Part shown: positions 52,706 to 63,321 of the stretch, one piece after another
How positions within the stretch are numbered: the first letter of the stretch is position 1
Layout of the letters: each line of letters begins with the position of its first letter
Source: an uncultured Paraburkholderia sp.
GTDB lineage: Bacteria > Pseudomonadota > Gammaproteobacteria > Burkholderiales > Burkholderiaceae
Direction: 5' to 3'
Length of the DNA stretch: 64,000 bases
Assembly (NCBI GenBank): GCA_940746715.1
Contig: CALNWN010000001.1
Span: 62,001 to 126,000 of the forward strand
Notes under the pieces: model-generated
What the model saw: only the letters and a program-made list of their open reading frames with translations
Databases searched by the model: none
Told to the model about the DNA's origin: nothing
Program-made: the position numbers and the translations under genes

Positions 52706-52884
52706 AGATGTGTGAGCCTCCGGACACTCCGTTGCATGATACGCCGTTTGCCACAGCCACGCAGTTGGGCGCGGCCGGGCTGAGCAAGATGACGGCGTTT
52801 GCCACAGGCGCTCGGACGACTCCTGATTATTTCACAACCGCCCGGCGACGGATTTGCCCCAATTTAGCGCAAACCCGTAGTCGA

Positions 52885-53538
52885 TCAAGGACGCTTGTGC
52901 GCCACCTGATCGACGAGACCGTAGGCCTGGGCGTCGTCGCCGGACATGAAGTTGTCGCGGTCGGTGTCGCGCGCGATCCGCTCGACGGGCTGGCCGGTAT
53001 GGTGCGCGAGCAGATGATTCAGCCGTTCCTTCAAATAGAGGATTTCGCGCGCCTGGATTTCGATGTCCGACGCCTGACCGCGTGCGCCGCCAAGCGGCTG
53101 GTGAATCATTACGCGCGAATTGGGCAGCGCAAAGCGCTTGCCCTTCGCGCCCGCCGCCAGCAGAAACGCGCCCATGCTGGCCGCGAGGCCCATGCACAGC
53201 GTGGACACGTCCGGCTTGATGAACTGCATCGTATCGTAGATCGCCATACCGGCCGACACCGAACCGCCCGGGCTGTTGATATAGAAATAGATGTCTTTGT
53301 CGGGATTCTCGCTTTCGAGGAACAGCATCTGCGCGACGACGAGATTGGCCGTCTGATCGTTCACCTCGCCGACCAGGAACACAATGCGTTCCTTCAGAAG
53401 ACGCGAGTAGATGTCGTACGAGCGCTCGCCCCGGCCGCTCGTTTCCACGACGATCGGCACCAGTCCGAGCGCCTGCGCTTCGAGATCCCGGGACGACTGG
53501 GAGGTCAACGTGTCCAGCATTTGGGCGCGAAAGGTCAT
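52885..53538 (-). CDS. clpP: ATP-dependent Clp protease proteolytic subunit ClpP
   Basis: 217 residues. Catalytic triad: Ser in [11 protein letters not shown], His in VMIHQPLGG, Asp in RDTDRDNFM. Upstream of clpX on the same strand. Intact. Confidence 0.96.
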   Translation of the reverse strand: MTFRAQMLDTLTSQSSRDLEAQALGLVPIVVETSGRGERSYDIYSRLLKERIVFLVGEVNDQTANLVVAQMLFLESENPDKDIYFYINSPGGSVSAGMAIYDTMQFIKPDVSTLCMGLAASMGAFLLAAGAKGKRFALPNSRVMIHQPLGGARGQASDIEIQAREILYLKERLNHLLAHHTGQPVERIARDTDRDNFMSGDDAQAYGLVDQVAHKRP

Positions 53539-53707
53539 GCAATGGATCCTTGTTTGGAAATATTCTAGATATTCGATGCTAGACAGGTGTGGTCGACCAG
53601 CCCGTATTCAAGTGCACACAAACCGCGCAAAAAAGTGACACAAATGAGTGACACAAATGCATGACACAAAAAGCGTGTGACACAAGCGCGGCGTAAGAAC
53701 ACAGTAC

Positions 53708-53753
53708 AAAAAAACGGCGTGCGGGCCGTCGCTCCGACAGCCCGCACGCCGTT
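53708..53753 (-). terminator. Strong Rho-independent terminator after tig
   Basis: Fourteen-base stem AACGGCGTGCGGGC / GCCCGCACGCCGTT followed by seven T on the minus transcript. It limits read-through from tig into clpP. Confidence 0.85.
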
Positions 53754-53763
53754 GCAGCGACGC

Positions 53764-55113
53764 TTACGATTGCGCCGTTGCGCTTGCCAGTTCTTCGAAG
53801 CTCACTTCCTTGTCCGTCACCTTGGCCTTGCTCAGCACGAATTCGACGACGTTGGCTTCAACGACATACGCTTCCATTTCAGCAAGGCGTTGCTGGTTCG
53901 AATAATACCAGCGGACGACTTCCTTCGGGTCTTCGTAGCTTTTCGCGAATTCGTCGACTTCCGCGCGGATCTGTTCGGGCTTTGCCTGCAGGTTGTTCGC
54001 CTTCACGAGCTCGGCCAGAACGAGACCCAGCTTGACGCGACGCTCGGCCTGTTCCTTGAACATAGCGGCAGGAATCGGCGCATCTTTAGCGTTCGGCACG
54101 CCGCGCTGCTCCAGATCCTGACGCGCCATGGCGACGAGGCGCTCCTGATCCTGTTCGATCAGCGCGTTCGGCACGTCGAGTTCCGAGATCTTCAGGAGCG
54201 CGTCCATGACCTGGTTCTTGACGATAGCCTGGGTGCGGCGCTTCGCTTCACGCTCCAGGTTGCCTTTGATTTCGGCGCGCATCTTGGTCAGATCGCCGTC
54301 TTCAATGCCGAGCGACTTCGCGAATTCCGCGTCGATTTCCGGCAGATGCGGCCACTCGATCTTCTTCATCGTGATCGTGAATTGCGCCGTCTTGCCGGCC
54401 ACTTCCTTGCCGTGATAGTCGGCCGGGAACGCGAGGTCGAATTCCTTCGACTCGCCGACCTTCAGGCCTGCGGCTGCCTTTTCGAATTCGGGCAGCATGC
54501 TGCCTTCGCACAGCACGAACGCGAAGTCTTCGGCGCTGCCGCCCTGGAACGCTTCGCCGTCGATCTTGCCGCCGATGAAGTCGACCGTGACGCGATCGCC
54601 TTCCTTCGCGGCGGTGTCCGCGTCGCCGTCGCCGTGCTCGCCGGCTTCGCCGCGAGCGTGGTAGTGCACGCGCTGCTTGCGCAGGATTTCCAGCGTGCGG
54701 TCGATTTCCGCTTCGCTGATGGTCGTCGTGGTGCGCTCGATTTCAGCTGTGGCGACGTCGCCCAGCTTCACTTCCGGATACACCTCGAAGGTCGCGTCGA
54801 ACGCGTAGGCGCCTTCAGCGGCGTCGGTCTTCGGGGCGAAGCTCGGCTGGCCGGCGACGCGCAGGTTTTCGGTGCGGCTGATGTCGAAGAATTCCTTGCC
54901 GACCTTGTCGCTCAGCACTTCCGCTTCCACCTGGCCCGAATACTGTTGCGTCACCATCTTGAGCGGCACCTTGCCCGGGCGGAAACCCGGCATGCGCACG
55001 TTCTTCGCGAGTTGACGGATACGCGAATCCACTTCCTTCTGCACGGCGTCCTTCGGCAGGGAAATCGTTACGCGGCGTTCGAGCTTGCCGAGGTTTTCAA
55101 CAACGTTAGCCAT
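53764..55113 (-). CDS. tig: Trigger factor
   Basis: 449 residues. Ribosome-binding N domain with [16 protein letters not shown]-type middle domain ([33 protein letters not shown]) and helical C domain. Ribosome-associated chaperone. First of the proteostasis block. Intact. Confidence 0.95.
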   Translation of the reverse strand: MANVVENLGKLERRVTISLPKDAVQKEVDSRIRQLAKNVRMPGFRPGKVPLKMVTQQYSGQVEAEVLSDKVGKEFFDISRTENLRVAGQPSFAPKTDAAEGAYAFDATFEVYPEVKLGDVATAEIERTTTTISEAEIDRTLEILRKQRVHYHARGEAGEHGDGDADTAAKEGDRVTVDFIGGKIDGEAFQGGSAEDFAFVLCEGSMLPEFEKAAAGLKVGESKEFDLAFPADYHGKEVAGKTAQFTITMKKIEWPHLPEIDAEFAKSLGIEDGDLTKMRAEIKGNLEREAKRRTQAIVKNQVMDALLKISELDVPNALIEQDQERLVAMARQDLEQRGVPNAKDAPIPAAMFKEQAERRVKLGLVLAELVKANNLQAKPEQIRAEVDEFAKSYEDPKEVVRWYYSNQQRLAEMEAYVVEANVVEFVLSKAKVTDKEVSFEELASATAQS

Positions 55114-55549
55114 GGCTTCAATCGTCCTAAAATTATTCGAGCGAATTCAGTTATCTTCTCCGTGCCGCTTTTGCGCGCCTGCGCCGCGGGCTTGCAGGCC
55201 GCCGGCAGCACGGTTGGGTCCAAATAGCCGAATATTTTAGCAAACTATTTGCGCGGCTAGCCGGGATTCGATGACTGCGCGCGTTTTTATCGCTATTCAG
55301 GCCCATTCAGGGGTGTTTCCGGGCCGTTTTTCCGGCGGTTTTGCGTTTCCCGGACAATTTCGCCGCATGCTGCCTTGCAACGCCTGCCGCATGCGTCGCG
55401 AGACATGACGATGCCGGCTATGCCGTTCGACATATTGGGCCAGCGTGTGCATGCTGCTAAGCTAGCGAACGCGCTCGCCGCCGTGCCGCATTGGCTTTAA
55501 CCGCCGGCCGCTTCGCCTCTCGCAACGACTCCAACCATTCAGAGACACC
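55114..55549. other. Divergent gap tig / glxK
   Basis: About 435 bases with no gene. Should contain the tig promoter; a T/A-rich patch lies at 55220-55250. Confidence 0.4.
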
Positions 55550-56694
55550 ATGCCGAATTCGCCGTCCACGCCTGTCGTCGTCATCGCCCCCGATTCCTTC
55601 AAAGGTTCGCTCAGCGCCGAACAGGTCGCTCAGGCGATCGCGTCGGGCGTACGGCGCGCCCGCCCGGACGCCGAAGTCCGCATCTGCCCGATGGCGGACG
55701 GCGGCGAAGGCACGCTCGACGCCATGCTGACACGCGGCGGCGAGCGCCGCACGCTGAGCGTGCGCGGCGCGGCGGGCCCTCTGCGCGAAGCGCTGACCGG
55801 CGTCCTTGCCGACGGCAGCGCGATCGTGGAAACCGCGGAGGTCGTCGGCATTACGGACCCGGTCGGGATGGGCGTGCCGGTCGAGGCGCGCAGCACGCGC
55901 GGCATGGGCGAAGCAATCGGCGCGCTGCTTGACGCGGGCGTGCGGCGCTTCTTCGTCGCGCTCGGCAGCAGCAGCACCAATGACGGCGGCGCGGGCCTGC
56001 TCGCAGGCCTCGGCGTGAAACTGTTCGACGCGCAGGGCAACGAGCTCGAGCCCACGCCCGAACAGCTCGCGCGCGTTGCGCGCGTCGACGTGTCGCAATT
56101 GGACGTGCGGCTCGCGGACACGCACTTCATCGGCATGTCCGATGTGGACAATCCGCTGACCGGCGAGCACGGCGCAAACGCTGTTTTCGGTCCGCAAAAA
56201 GGCGTCAAGCCGGAACAGGTCGCGACGATCGACGCCGCCCTCGCCCGCTATGCGGATCTGCTCGAAGCGGCGCTCGGGCGCACGGCGCGCGAGCTGCCCG
56301 GCGGGTGCCGCGGGCGGCCTCGGCTTCGCGTTGCACATGCTCGGTGCACAAGTTCGAACCGGGCGCGGAAACGGTTGCGCGGCAGATCGGCCTCGACGCG
56401 GCGCTCGCGGGCGCGAACTGGCTCATCACCGGGGAAGGACGCTCCGACGTGCAAACGCTGCACGGCAAGGCGCCCTTCATTGCCTGCCGTCATGCGCAGG
56501 CGGCAGGCGTGCCTGCCACGCTGCTTTCAGGCGCCGTGGACTCCGCCGCACTGCCGCGTCTTGCCGAATATTTCAGTGGCTGCTTCTCGCCCGCGCCCGG
56601 TCCGATCACCCTTGAATTCGCGATTCGCGACGCCGCGGGACTCCTGGCGGATGAGGCCGAACAACTGACGCGTTTGAAGTACGGCGCGCGTTGA
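55550..56694 (+). pseudogene. glxK: Glycerate 2-kinase (GlxK family), two frameshifts
   Basis: About 380 residues. Begins VVVIAPDSFKGSLSA, then CPMADGGEGTLDAM, ALGSSSTNDGGAG and SDVDNPLTG, all typical. At about 56300 the expected PGAGAAGGLGFAL motif is in another frame (two bases lost or one gained). At about 56355 a further shift leads to FEPGAETVARQIGL, ANWLITGEGRSD and the normal end LKYGAR (TGA 56694). Reactions: ATP-dependent phosphorylation of glycerate from glyoxylate. Dead by two lesions. Confidence 0.8.
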
Positions 56695-56758
56695 CCCGGC
56701 GGCATGGTTGCGGCAACAATCACAGCGCCACAACCGCGCCACTCATCACGGGAAGACC

Positions 56759-57212
56759 ATGAAGGACTCCGCCAAAGCCGGCCTGGAACAGCTCCTCACC
56801 TATCGTCTGCATGTACTCAACAAGCTTGCTGAGCGCGGTATCAGCGAGCGTTACCAGGACAAGCTCGGCGTGACATTGCCGGAAGCTAGCGTGATTGCGT
56901 CGGTAGGATCGTTTGGATCCGTTTTCGATCATGGAGCTCGCAAGGCATGCCAATCTCGACAAGAGCTAGGCGAGTCGCGCCGCCGAAGGTCTGATCCGAC
57001 AGGGACTGGTCAAACGGGAAGCCAGTGCAGAAGACGGCCGCGTCGTGCTCGTCTCGCTCACGGCCGAGGGCCGCGCGCTCTATCGCAAGGTGATGCCGAT
57101 CGCGCGCAAGTGGAACGGCGACCTGTTCGATTGTCTGGATGAAAAGGAAAAGCGCGCGCTAGGGGAGGCGCTCGATAAGGTCATCGCAGCCATGACCGGA
57201 GGCGACGCGTAA
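56759..57212 (+). pseudogene. MarR-family transcriptional regulator, frameshift and in-frame amber
   Basis: Starts MKDSAKAGLEQLLTYRLHVLNKL. The winged helix continues in another frame after one extra base near 56921 (FSIMELARHANLDKS), where AGC TAG GCG interrupts the frame; CAG would give KSQASRAAEGLI. Then DGRVVLVSLTAEGRALYRKV and the C-terminal helix end at TAA 57212. Two lesions, same pattern as the esterase gene. Confidence 0.8.
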
Positions 57213-57359
57213 AGCGCGCCTGCACAACGGCATCAGAGAGAACTGGAAGTCGAGGCGTGCGAGCGGCGCGCATGAGGGGCGGCGCCGGCGCTTCGCGATC
57301 AATGCTTCGTTCATCAACATATGATTAAGCGCGCACTATTGATTGTGCGCGCATACAGT

Positions 57360-58903
57360 TCAGTCGTTGCCGTCGTGCTGACGTCCGGCTGGTGTTGCAC
57401 TCGCCGCGCTCGCCGCACCGCCGGCCGCTGGGTTCGCTCCGTTCTGCGGCGTGGCGCTAGTGGTGCGGACTGCATCCGTTGCCCCAGCCGCCGTCTCGCC
57501 GAGGCCGCTCGCCATCGCCCCTGACACGCCCGACCCGTCGCCAGCCGGCACGCGATGCGACACGCTTCGCGCAAGACGCCAGGCAATCGCCCCGAGCGAG
57601 CCGACGGCTAGCAGCAACGCGGCCCACAGCACATAGCGGCAAGCATCCGCACTCGCCGGCGAGGGCCCGTTGCCGTTCTGTGCAAGCGCGAGCGGCTCCC
57701 CCACGCGCGCCGTCGCAATCACGGACGACGCGCCCATCAGCAACTCATCGCGGCCGACCGCCGTCGACACCGCTGACGCATTGCCCACGCCGAGCGTAAA
57801 AGGCGCCGACCCGCGCGCGACGAAGGTAAGCGTCGCCGGCCGCCATCCCGCCGCGACGGTCAGCGCGCCGCTGCCGAGCCCGCCGTTGCGCGTATCGACG
57901 ACCACCCGACAGTGGCGATCCGTATCAGGCATCAATTGCAAAGAAGGATTGTTCTGTTCGACCGCTCCGTTATGCAGGCGAAAGAGCGTCGCGCTCGACA
58001 CCTCGCGCCACGCGCCGCCCAGCTCGCCGCACGAATAGACGACCGCGGGCGCCACCGTGTTCGGCTGCGGCAGATCGAGCCGCAAGCGGTCGACGGGGTA
58101 CGGGCCGCCCGTCGAAAAGAAGTATTCGCCGGCCTTCGGTCCCGCCTGCGCGACGATGCCTTCGCGCCATTCGCGCCGGCTGTCGGCGAGCTGCGCGCGC
58201 CCCGCGCCGGCTGCTTGCACTTCCACGTCGATCGATTCCAGGAAGGGCGCGCCGTCCAGCCCCAGTGCAGTCGCAAATAGCGCGCGTGGGCGCCGTTCAG
58301 TTCGATGCGGTCCTGGCTCAGCGTGCTGCCGTTGTAACTGACCTTGAGCAGCTGCGCGTCGCCGGCGGGTTGCCAGTTGCGCAGATCGTCGCTCGATTCG
58401 ACCGACACGCGCCCCTGCCCCTGGTAATTGTCGTCGCGCAGATGCACCAGCAGCGCGCTCGCGCGGCCCTCATGCGACGCCTCGCCGGCATCGATCAGAT
58501 CGGTGTCGTGCTGCGCGCGACCGGGCGGCGCGGCCGTTGCGCGCAGCGAGCCGTCCGCGGCGATCGTCACGCCGAGCGGCGCGCCGGCTTGGCCCGCGGG
58601 AGCGGGCCGCAGCGGGAACCATCTGACCGGATGCAGCGACGGCGGCGTGCGGGCCGGCTCGCGCGGCGCCTCCAGCGAGTACGACACGGGCTCGCCAGCG
58701 CCGTTGAAGATGCGCAGGTCGCCCAGATCGTTGCGCTGGCTCGCTGCATAGACCGCGGCCGGCAGCGTCACGCTTTAGTAGGCCGCGCCCTCGTCGAGCT
58801 GGAGCGCAAAGCGCCGCGCGAAATCTTCAGCGCAGGCAGGCGCCGCGGCATATGCGGACACGAGCGCGACACACCAGCCCATCACCTTCAGAAGAGGCTT
58901 CAT
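57360..58903 (-). pseudogene. DUF3999 membrane protein, in-frame stop and frameshift
   Basis: The start ATG 58903 overlaps the DUF2339 stop. It opens with a signal peptide (MKPLLKVMGWCVALV). TAA at about 58776 stops the frame after LDEGAAY; the same frame continues SVTLPAAVYAA. Near 58255 one base is lost: LRLHW is followed in the next frame by LDGAPFLESIDVEVQ. The C-terminus has a membrane helix (YVLWAALLLAVGSLGAIAWRL) and an Ala/Gly/Pro-rich tail to 57360. DUF3999 proteins commonly pair with DUF2339. Function unknown. Confidence 0.75.
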
Positions 58904-61900
58904 TGTTCAGTTTCCCCGACCATCAGCTTGGGCGGCAACGGCGAGAAGTAGCCGATCAGCAGCAACATCAGGCCGATACCGATAAACGATACGATCCGCT
59001 CGATGCTGCTCACGTGCGACAGGTCGAACAGGAACAGCTTGACGACGGTCGCGCCGAGCAACGCGCCGCCGATGAACCAGACGATCCGGCTCGCGCGCCG
59101 CGTCGCCCAGATCATCGTCGCCAGCGCGCACAGCGTCCAGAAGACCGAGACCGACGCCTGCACCAGCATCGACTGCGACATCTGTTCGAACTCGTACGGC
59201 ACGCCGATCCAATGATGCAGCGTGCGCAGCAGCATCGCGTTCAACCAGATGAAAGCGGTTGCGCCGGCCGCGACCTGGAGAGGCAGCCGGTAGTCGTCGA
59301 GCGGCACGCCGAGACGGTGCACGCGCACGAGCCAGAGTGCGGCCAACGCGAAGATCACGGCCTGCACCAGATCGAACGGATTGAGCAACGGCAGGCGCGC
59401 CCACGCGCCGCCGTCCTGCGTCAGATTCGCATAGAACGTCCAGAACCACATCACGAGCACGAGCGGTGTCGAAGCAATCGCGCACAGCCGCACGATGCTG
59501 TCGCGCCACGCGAGCCACAAGCCGGCAAATGCAAAGGCGCTCCAGCCGACCAGGAAAACCTGCTGCAGCACGAACGACGCCAGCACCGCGGCGATATCGT
59601 ACGCCGCATCGAAATGATGATGCAGCGCGCGAAGCAGCAACGCATTGAACCACAGGAACATGGTCGCCAGCACCGCGTAATCGAGCGCGCGCGGATGCCA
59701 CTGCACGCCGAGCGCGCGAAGCCGGTGCAGCCACACCGCGCCGGCCACGAACACGAGTATCTGAGCCACGTCGAGCGGATTCATAATCGGCAGCCAGAAA
59801 AGCGGCGCGGCGCTGCCGTCGCTCGTCACGCTCGCGATGCTCCACGCCCACAGCAGCGCGGCGAGCGATGCCGCGGCCCACACCTGATTCGCTCGCGTGA
59901 AGCGCGCCACGGGCCAGCGCAAACGCTGCCCGGCGCCCGCCAGCAGCAAACATCAGCGTGTGCAGTGCCGCGAGAAGGCGATCGCCGACCTCCCGCTGCT
60001 GACGCCATAACAGCGTGTAGGTGGACACAGCGACCACCAGACAGACCAGCCAGCCGTAGCCGCTGACCGGCCTCATGTCCAAGGCGAAAAGGCCGACGGT
60101 GAGCGCAGCCAGCACAGCTTGCGACGCGCGCCATGAGCAAGCCACGCGCTCAGCGCGGCAAAGAGCGCGCCAAGTGCCGCGCCGACGCGCTCACGGTCGT
60201 CCGGCACGAAGCTGTGCACGTACGCGTGGATCTCATTGAGTCCGCCCGCCACCCACCACGCGAGCCCCCACAGGCTCGCGACCACGCCGAGCTGCGGCAG
60301 CGAGGCATGCCAGCCGCCCGCTTCGCTGCGGCCATGCAAACGCCATCCGGTGAAGATGCCGGCCAGCGCGATCAGCACCGTCGCCAGATACGCGCCGTTC
60401 AGCACCGGCAGCGCGGCCGCATCACCGAACGGCACGATGCTGCCGACGAAAAACGCGCCCGCAGCGGCCAGTTGCATGAGCAAGCCGAAAGCGAGTGCGA
60501 CAAGGCGCCGTTGCCGCACGGCGAGCCACACAACCGCGGCGCCTTCGATGGCCCACGTCGCGCTCGTCGTCGGCCCGGTGAACGCGAGCGGCACGGCGAG
60601 CGTGGCGAAGATCACCGCGAGCGCGAACATCGAGTCGAACAGCAGCCAAGGCTTGCGCGGCGCGGCGCGAGCCAACCCGCTATCGCCAGATAGAAGACCG
60701 CAAGTGCGACGGCGCTCCAGGCGAGTCCGAACTCGATGTTTCTCATCAGCGCGGCCTGCAGGCCGATTGCGACGAGCGGCGTGCCGAACACGAGCGTACC
60801 GTCGACGTAATGCTTAAGCGTCAGTTCCCGGCGCACCGCGTAAAGTAGTGCGATGCCCACGTACATGACGAAGAAGAGAATCAGAAACGGCTCGTGCTGG
60901 CGAGCAGTTCGGCGCGGTAGGCCGTCGCGCCCCACGCCGCGCCGATCGAAAACGTGAAGACGAAGCCGAGCAGATTCAGCGGACGCCACGCCTTGAACCA
61001 CGCGATCGCGAAGATGCCCGCGTTCAACAGCGCGTAATAGCTGAACAGCATCACATGACTGCCGCCGCCCGTGGACAGCAGGAGCGGCGCGAGAAAGCCC
61101 CCGGCGCTGCCCATGAACGCGAGCGAAGGCGCGCTCTGACGCACGGCGAGAAAGGCGCTCAGTGCGCAGGTCGCGATCATCAGCGGCAAGGCTGCGGCGG
61201 CGGGCAGCAGATGGTACAGCCGGGTTGCCGCGAACACGGTCAGGTACAGCGCGCCGACGCCGCCTTGCAGCACGAGTCCGTACGCGCCGCGGCTCTCGCC
61301 GATGCGCCAGCCAAGCACGAGCAAGGCCGTCGCCGCCAGTGCGACACCGCCGAGCCGGAATTCGATCGGCAGGAGGCTGTTGTCGGCGGCATATTTGAGC
61401 AGGAAGGCGATGCCGAAGAACAGCACGACAATGCCGACGCGCACCACCGTATTGCCGCCGAAGAGCCAGTCGCGGCCTGCTTTGACAAGGCGCTCGACGA
61501 CACCCGGGCCGCGCGGCGGTGCGGGCGCAGGCGCGACTTGGGGCACTTCGGCGGTCTCGGCGGTCTCGGCGCGGGCCGGCGTGGCGACGGGCGTCACGGC
61601 CGAGGTTTGGGCCTCAATTTTCCGGTCAGTTTCAGTCGATGCGTCGGCATCCACGCTTGCGGATGCATGCGCTGCCGACGCTCTCGCCTCCAGTTCGACG
61701 GGCGCCTGCGGCGGGATGGCATAGGGATGAGGCGTAGCCGCCGCGAACGCCGCGTCGCAAACCGTCGCGAGGCCAGGAGCGTGGGCGGGCGGCGCCACTG
61801 GCACTGGTGAGTCGCCGTCTGCCGAAGCGATACACGCGGCTTCGCGCAACTGTCGAATCTCGCCGCGCAGCGCAACGACCTCGCGCTCCAGCCACTCGAC

Positions 61901-62107
61901 GCGGCTCGCCAGATCGCGAGGCGCATCCGATGCGGCGGGCGTCGACACTGGCCGATGCGCGGCATTCGCCGACTTTCTGCTGCGCAGGCGCGCGAGCGCG
62001 AACCCCGCCAGCGCGCCGAAGAATGCGCCGTATCCAGCCGGAATATCGTTCGACAAGGAAACCAGCAGGCCGACCACAGCGCCCAGCACGGCAAATATCA
62101 CGCTCAT
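58900..62107 (-). pseudogene. DUF2339 polytopic membrane protein with four frameshifts
   Basis: Normally a single protein of about 1060 residues with 20-plus membrane helices. N-terminal coiled-coil region (ASRVEWLEREVVALRGEIRQLRE) then an Ala/Pro linker and the helices from VRVGIVVLFFGIAFLLKYAAD. The frame changes at about 60895, 60665, 60120 and 59945. Each segment is clearly DUF2339-like (HEPFLILFFVMYVGIALLYAVRR; PLAFTGPTTSATWAIEGAAV; SGYGWLVCLVVAVSTYTLLW; MLLLIGYFSPLPPKL). The stop TGA 58900-58902 overlaps the DUF3999 start. Confidence 0.8.
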
Positions 62108-62624
62108 CGCACCCCTCTTTTATTGTCTTGTGCGGCGATATCCGTTTGATCGCAAGGCGCTCTCGCACGGACTATTCGCGAATACTGCAGCGGCAAGCAG
62201 CGAAAGTCGGCGCGCAGAATAGCATGCGCCGCGGGCTTTTCGAGCGACTATCCGCTCGAAGGTCATAACGGGCGGCAATGAAGCCAATTGAAATTCGATC
62301 TTGCCGCCCGTCCGTCGACAACTGCTGTCGTTTCCTCGGCCATTATGCGACTAATGTCCACCGATTAATCGAGCGGATCGACCGGATCGCTTACCGAATC
62401 AAAGTGGGCACAAACGGCTTATTACCGGAACAATTACTTGAGCGAACAGCACGCGATTATGCGGGCGTTACGTTTCTTTGATCGCGCCGCTGCCTTCGCA
62501 GCCGACATCCCAACCGTGTCAAAATTCGAGACCCGCCGCAGCAGGCACGTGCCGGGCTTTATTGGCAGTCGCTAACCCGCGCGGCGCACGACTCCAGTCG
62601 TCAAATCTATTCAGGGAAGTTTCA
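62108..62624. other. Intergenic region, no gene seen
   Basis: About 515 bases between the divergent DUF2339 remnant and the small ORF at 62625. Less GC-rich than average; likely carries both promoters. No clear hairpin or RNA gene. Confidence 0.4.
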
Positions 62625-62912
62625 GTGGACATCAACAAACAGGTCGCGGCGCTGACCGCCTCGGAACTCCAGACGGCCGGCGCGAGCCAGGCGACGGCGA
62701 TTGCGGTCAGCGTGCTGCTGCGCCATCTGCGCTCGCCGGAACTGGCGAAGCTGTTGTCGTCGGCATTCGAAAACCATCAGGCGGTCATGCTGCAAACGCC
62801 GTGGCCCGATCAGATGTTGCAGGCGTTCGAGTCGACCCGGCGCTTTCTCGAAGGCGCCGCACAGGCCGACCTGCCCGGCAGCACCGACACGCCGCCCGCG
62901 CCGCAAGCCTGA
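62625..62912 (+). CDS. Small conserved protein of unknown function
   Basis: 95 residues beginning at GTG 62625 (M)DINKQVAALTASEL with AGGGAAG upstream. Two helical segments: ASQATAIAVSVLLRHLRSPELAKLL and QMLQAFESTRRFLEGAA, then a Pro/Ala tail. No family assigned. Followed by a terminator. Burkholderia-like codon use supports coding. Confidence 0.6.
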   Translation: MDINKQVAALTASELQTAGASQATAIAVSVLLRHLRSPELAKLLSSAFENHQAVMLQTPWPDQMLQAFESTRRFLEGAAQADLPGSTDTPPAPQA

Positions 62913-62954
62913 GCAAGCTTCGCCACGCGGGCGCACGTCAGGCGCCCGCCAAAG

Positions 62955-62990
62955 AAAAACCCCGCGAGTCCAATGACTTGACGGGGTTTT
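62955..62990 (+). terminator. Rho-independent terminator, bidirectional
   Basis: Stem AAAACCCCG / CGGGGTTTT with a 17-base loop, between the small ORF and the convergent tRNA-Leu. Confidence 0.75.
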
Positions 62991-63003
62991 CGCTAGAGAT
63001 GAA

Positions 63004-63090
63004 TGGTGCGAGGGAGGGGACTCGAACCCCTACACCCTTGCGGGCGTCAGGACCTAAACCTGGTGCGTCTACCAATTTCGCCACCCTCGC
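63004..63090 (-). tRNA. tRNA-Leu (TAG)
   Basis: 87 bases with encoded CCA and long variable arm. Acceptor GCGAGGG / CCCTCGC, anticodon loop with TAG, variable arm CGCCCGCAAGGGTG, T loop TTCGAGT. Confidence 0.94.
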
Positions 63091-63253
63091 AGCCGGGCAA
63101 GCGTTGTGCGTCTCGCCCGATGTCCTGCATGCTCTACGCGGCGTCCGAAGGTACGCGCCCAAAAGCGTAAGCGCGAGATTCTAACGCATTGATTCGCGCT
63201 TGTCTGCAACCGCCACGCATGCGGCCGCGCGTCTGTGGCGCCTGCGCCGATGC

Positions 63254-63259
63254 TATAAT
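63254..63259 (+). promoter_or_regulatory. Possible -10 element for hpnD-like gene
   Basis: Perfect TATAAT about 63 bases before the GTG 63322. No strong -35 is seen, so tentative. Confidence 0.35.
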
Positions 63260-63321
63260 TTTCGGCTTCTCGCGGATGCACGCCGTGCGCTCATCGCCCG
63301 CCCTCCCCCACATTCCAAGCC

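Noticed and set aside
53677..55227. 516-codon plus-strand frame opposite tig
   Set aside because: Antisense shadow of trigger factor.
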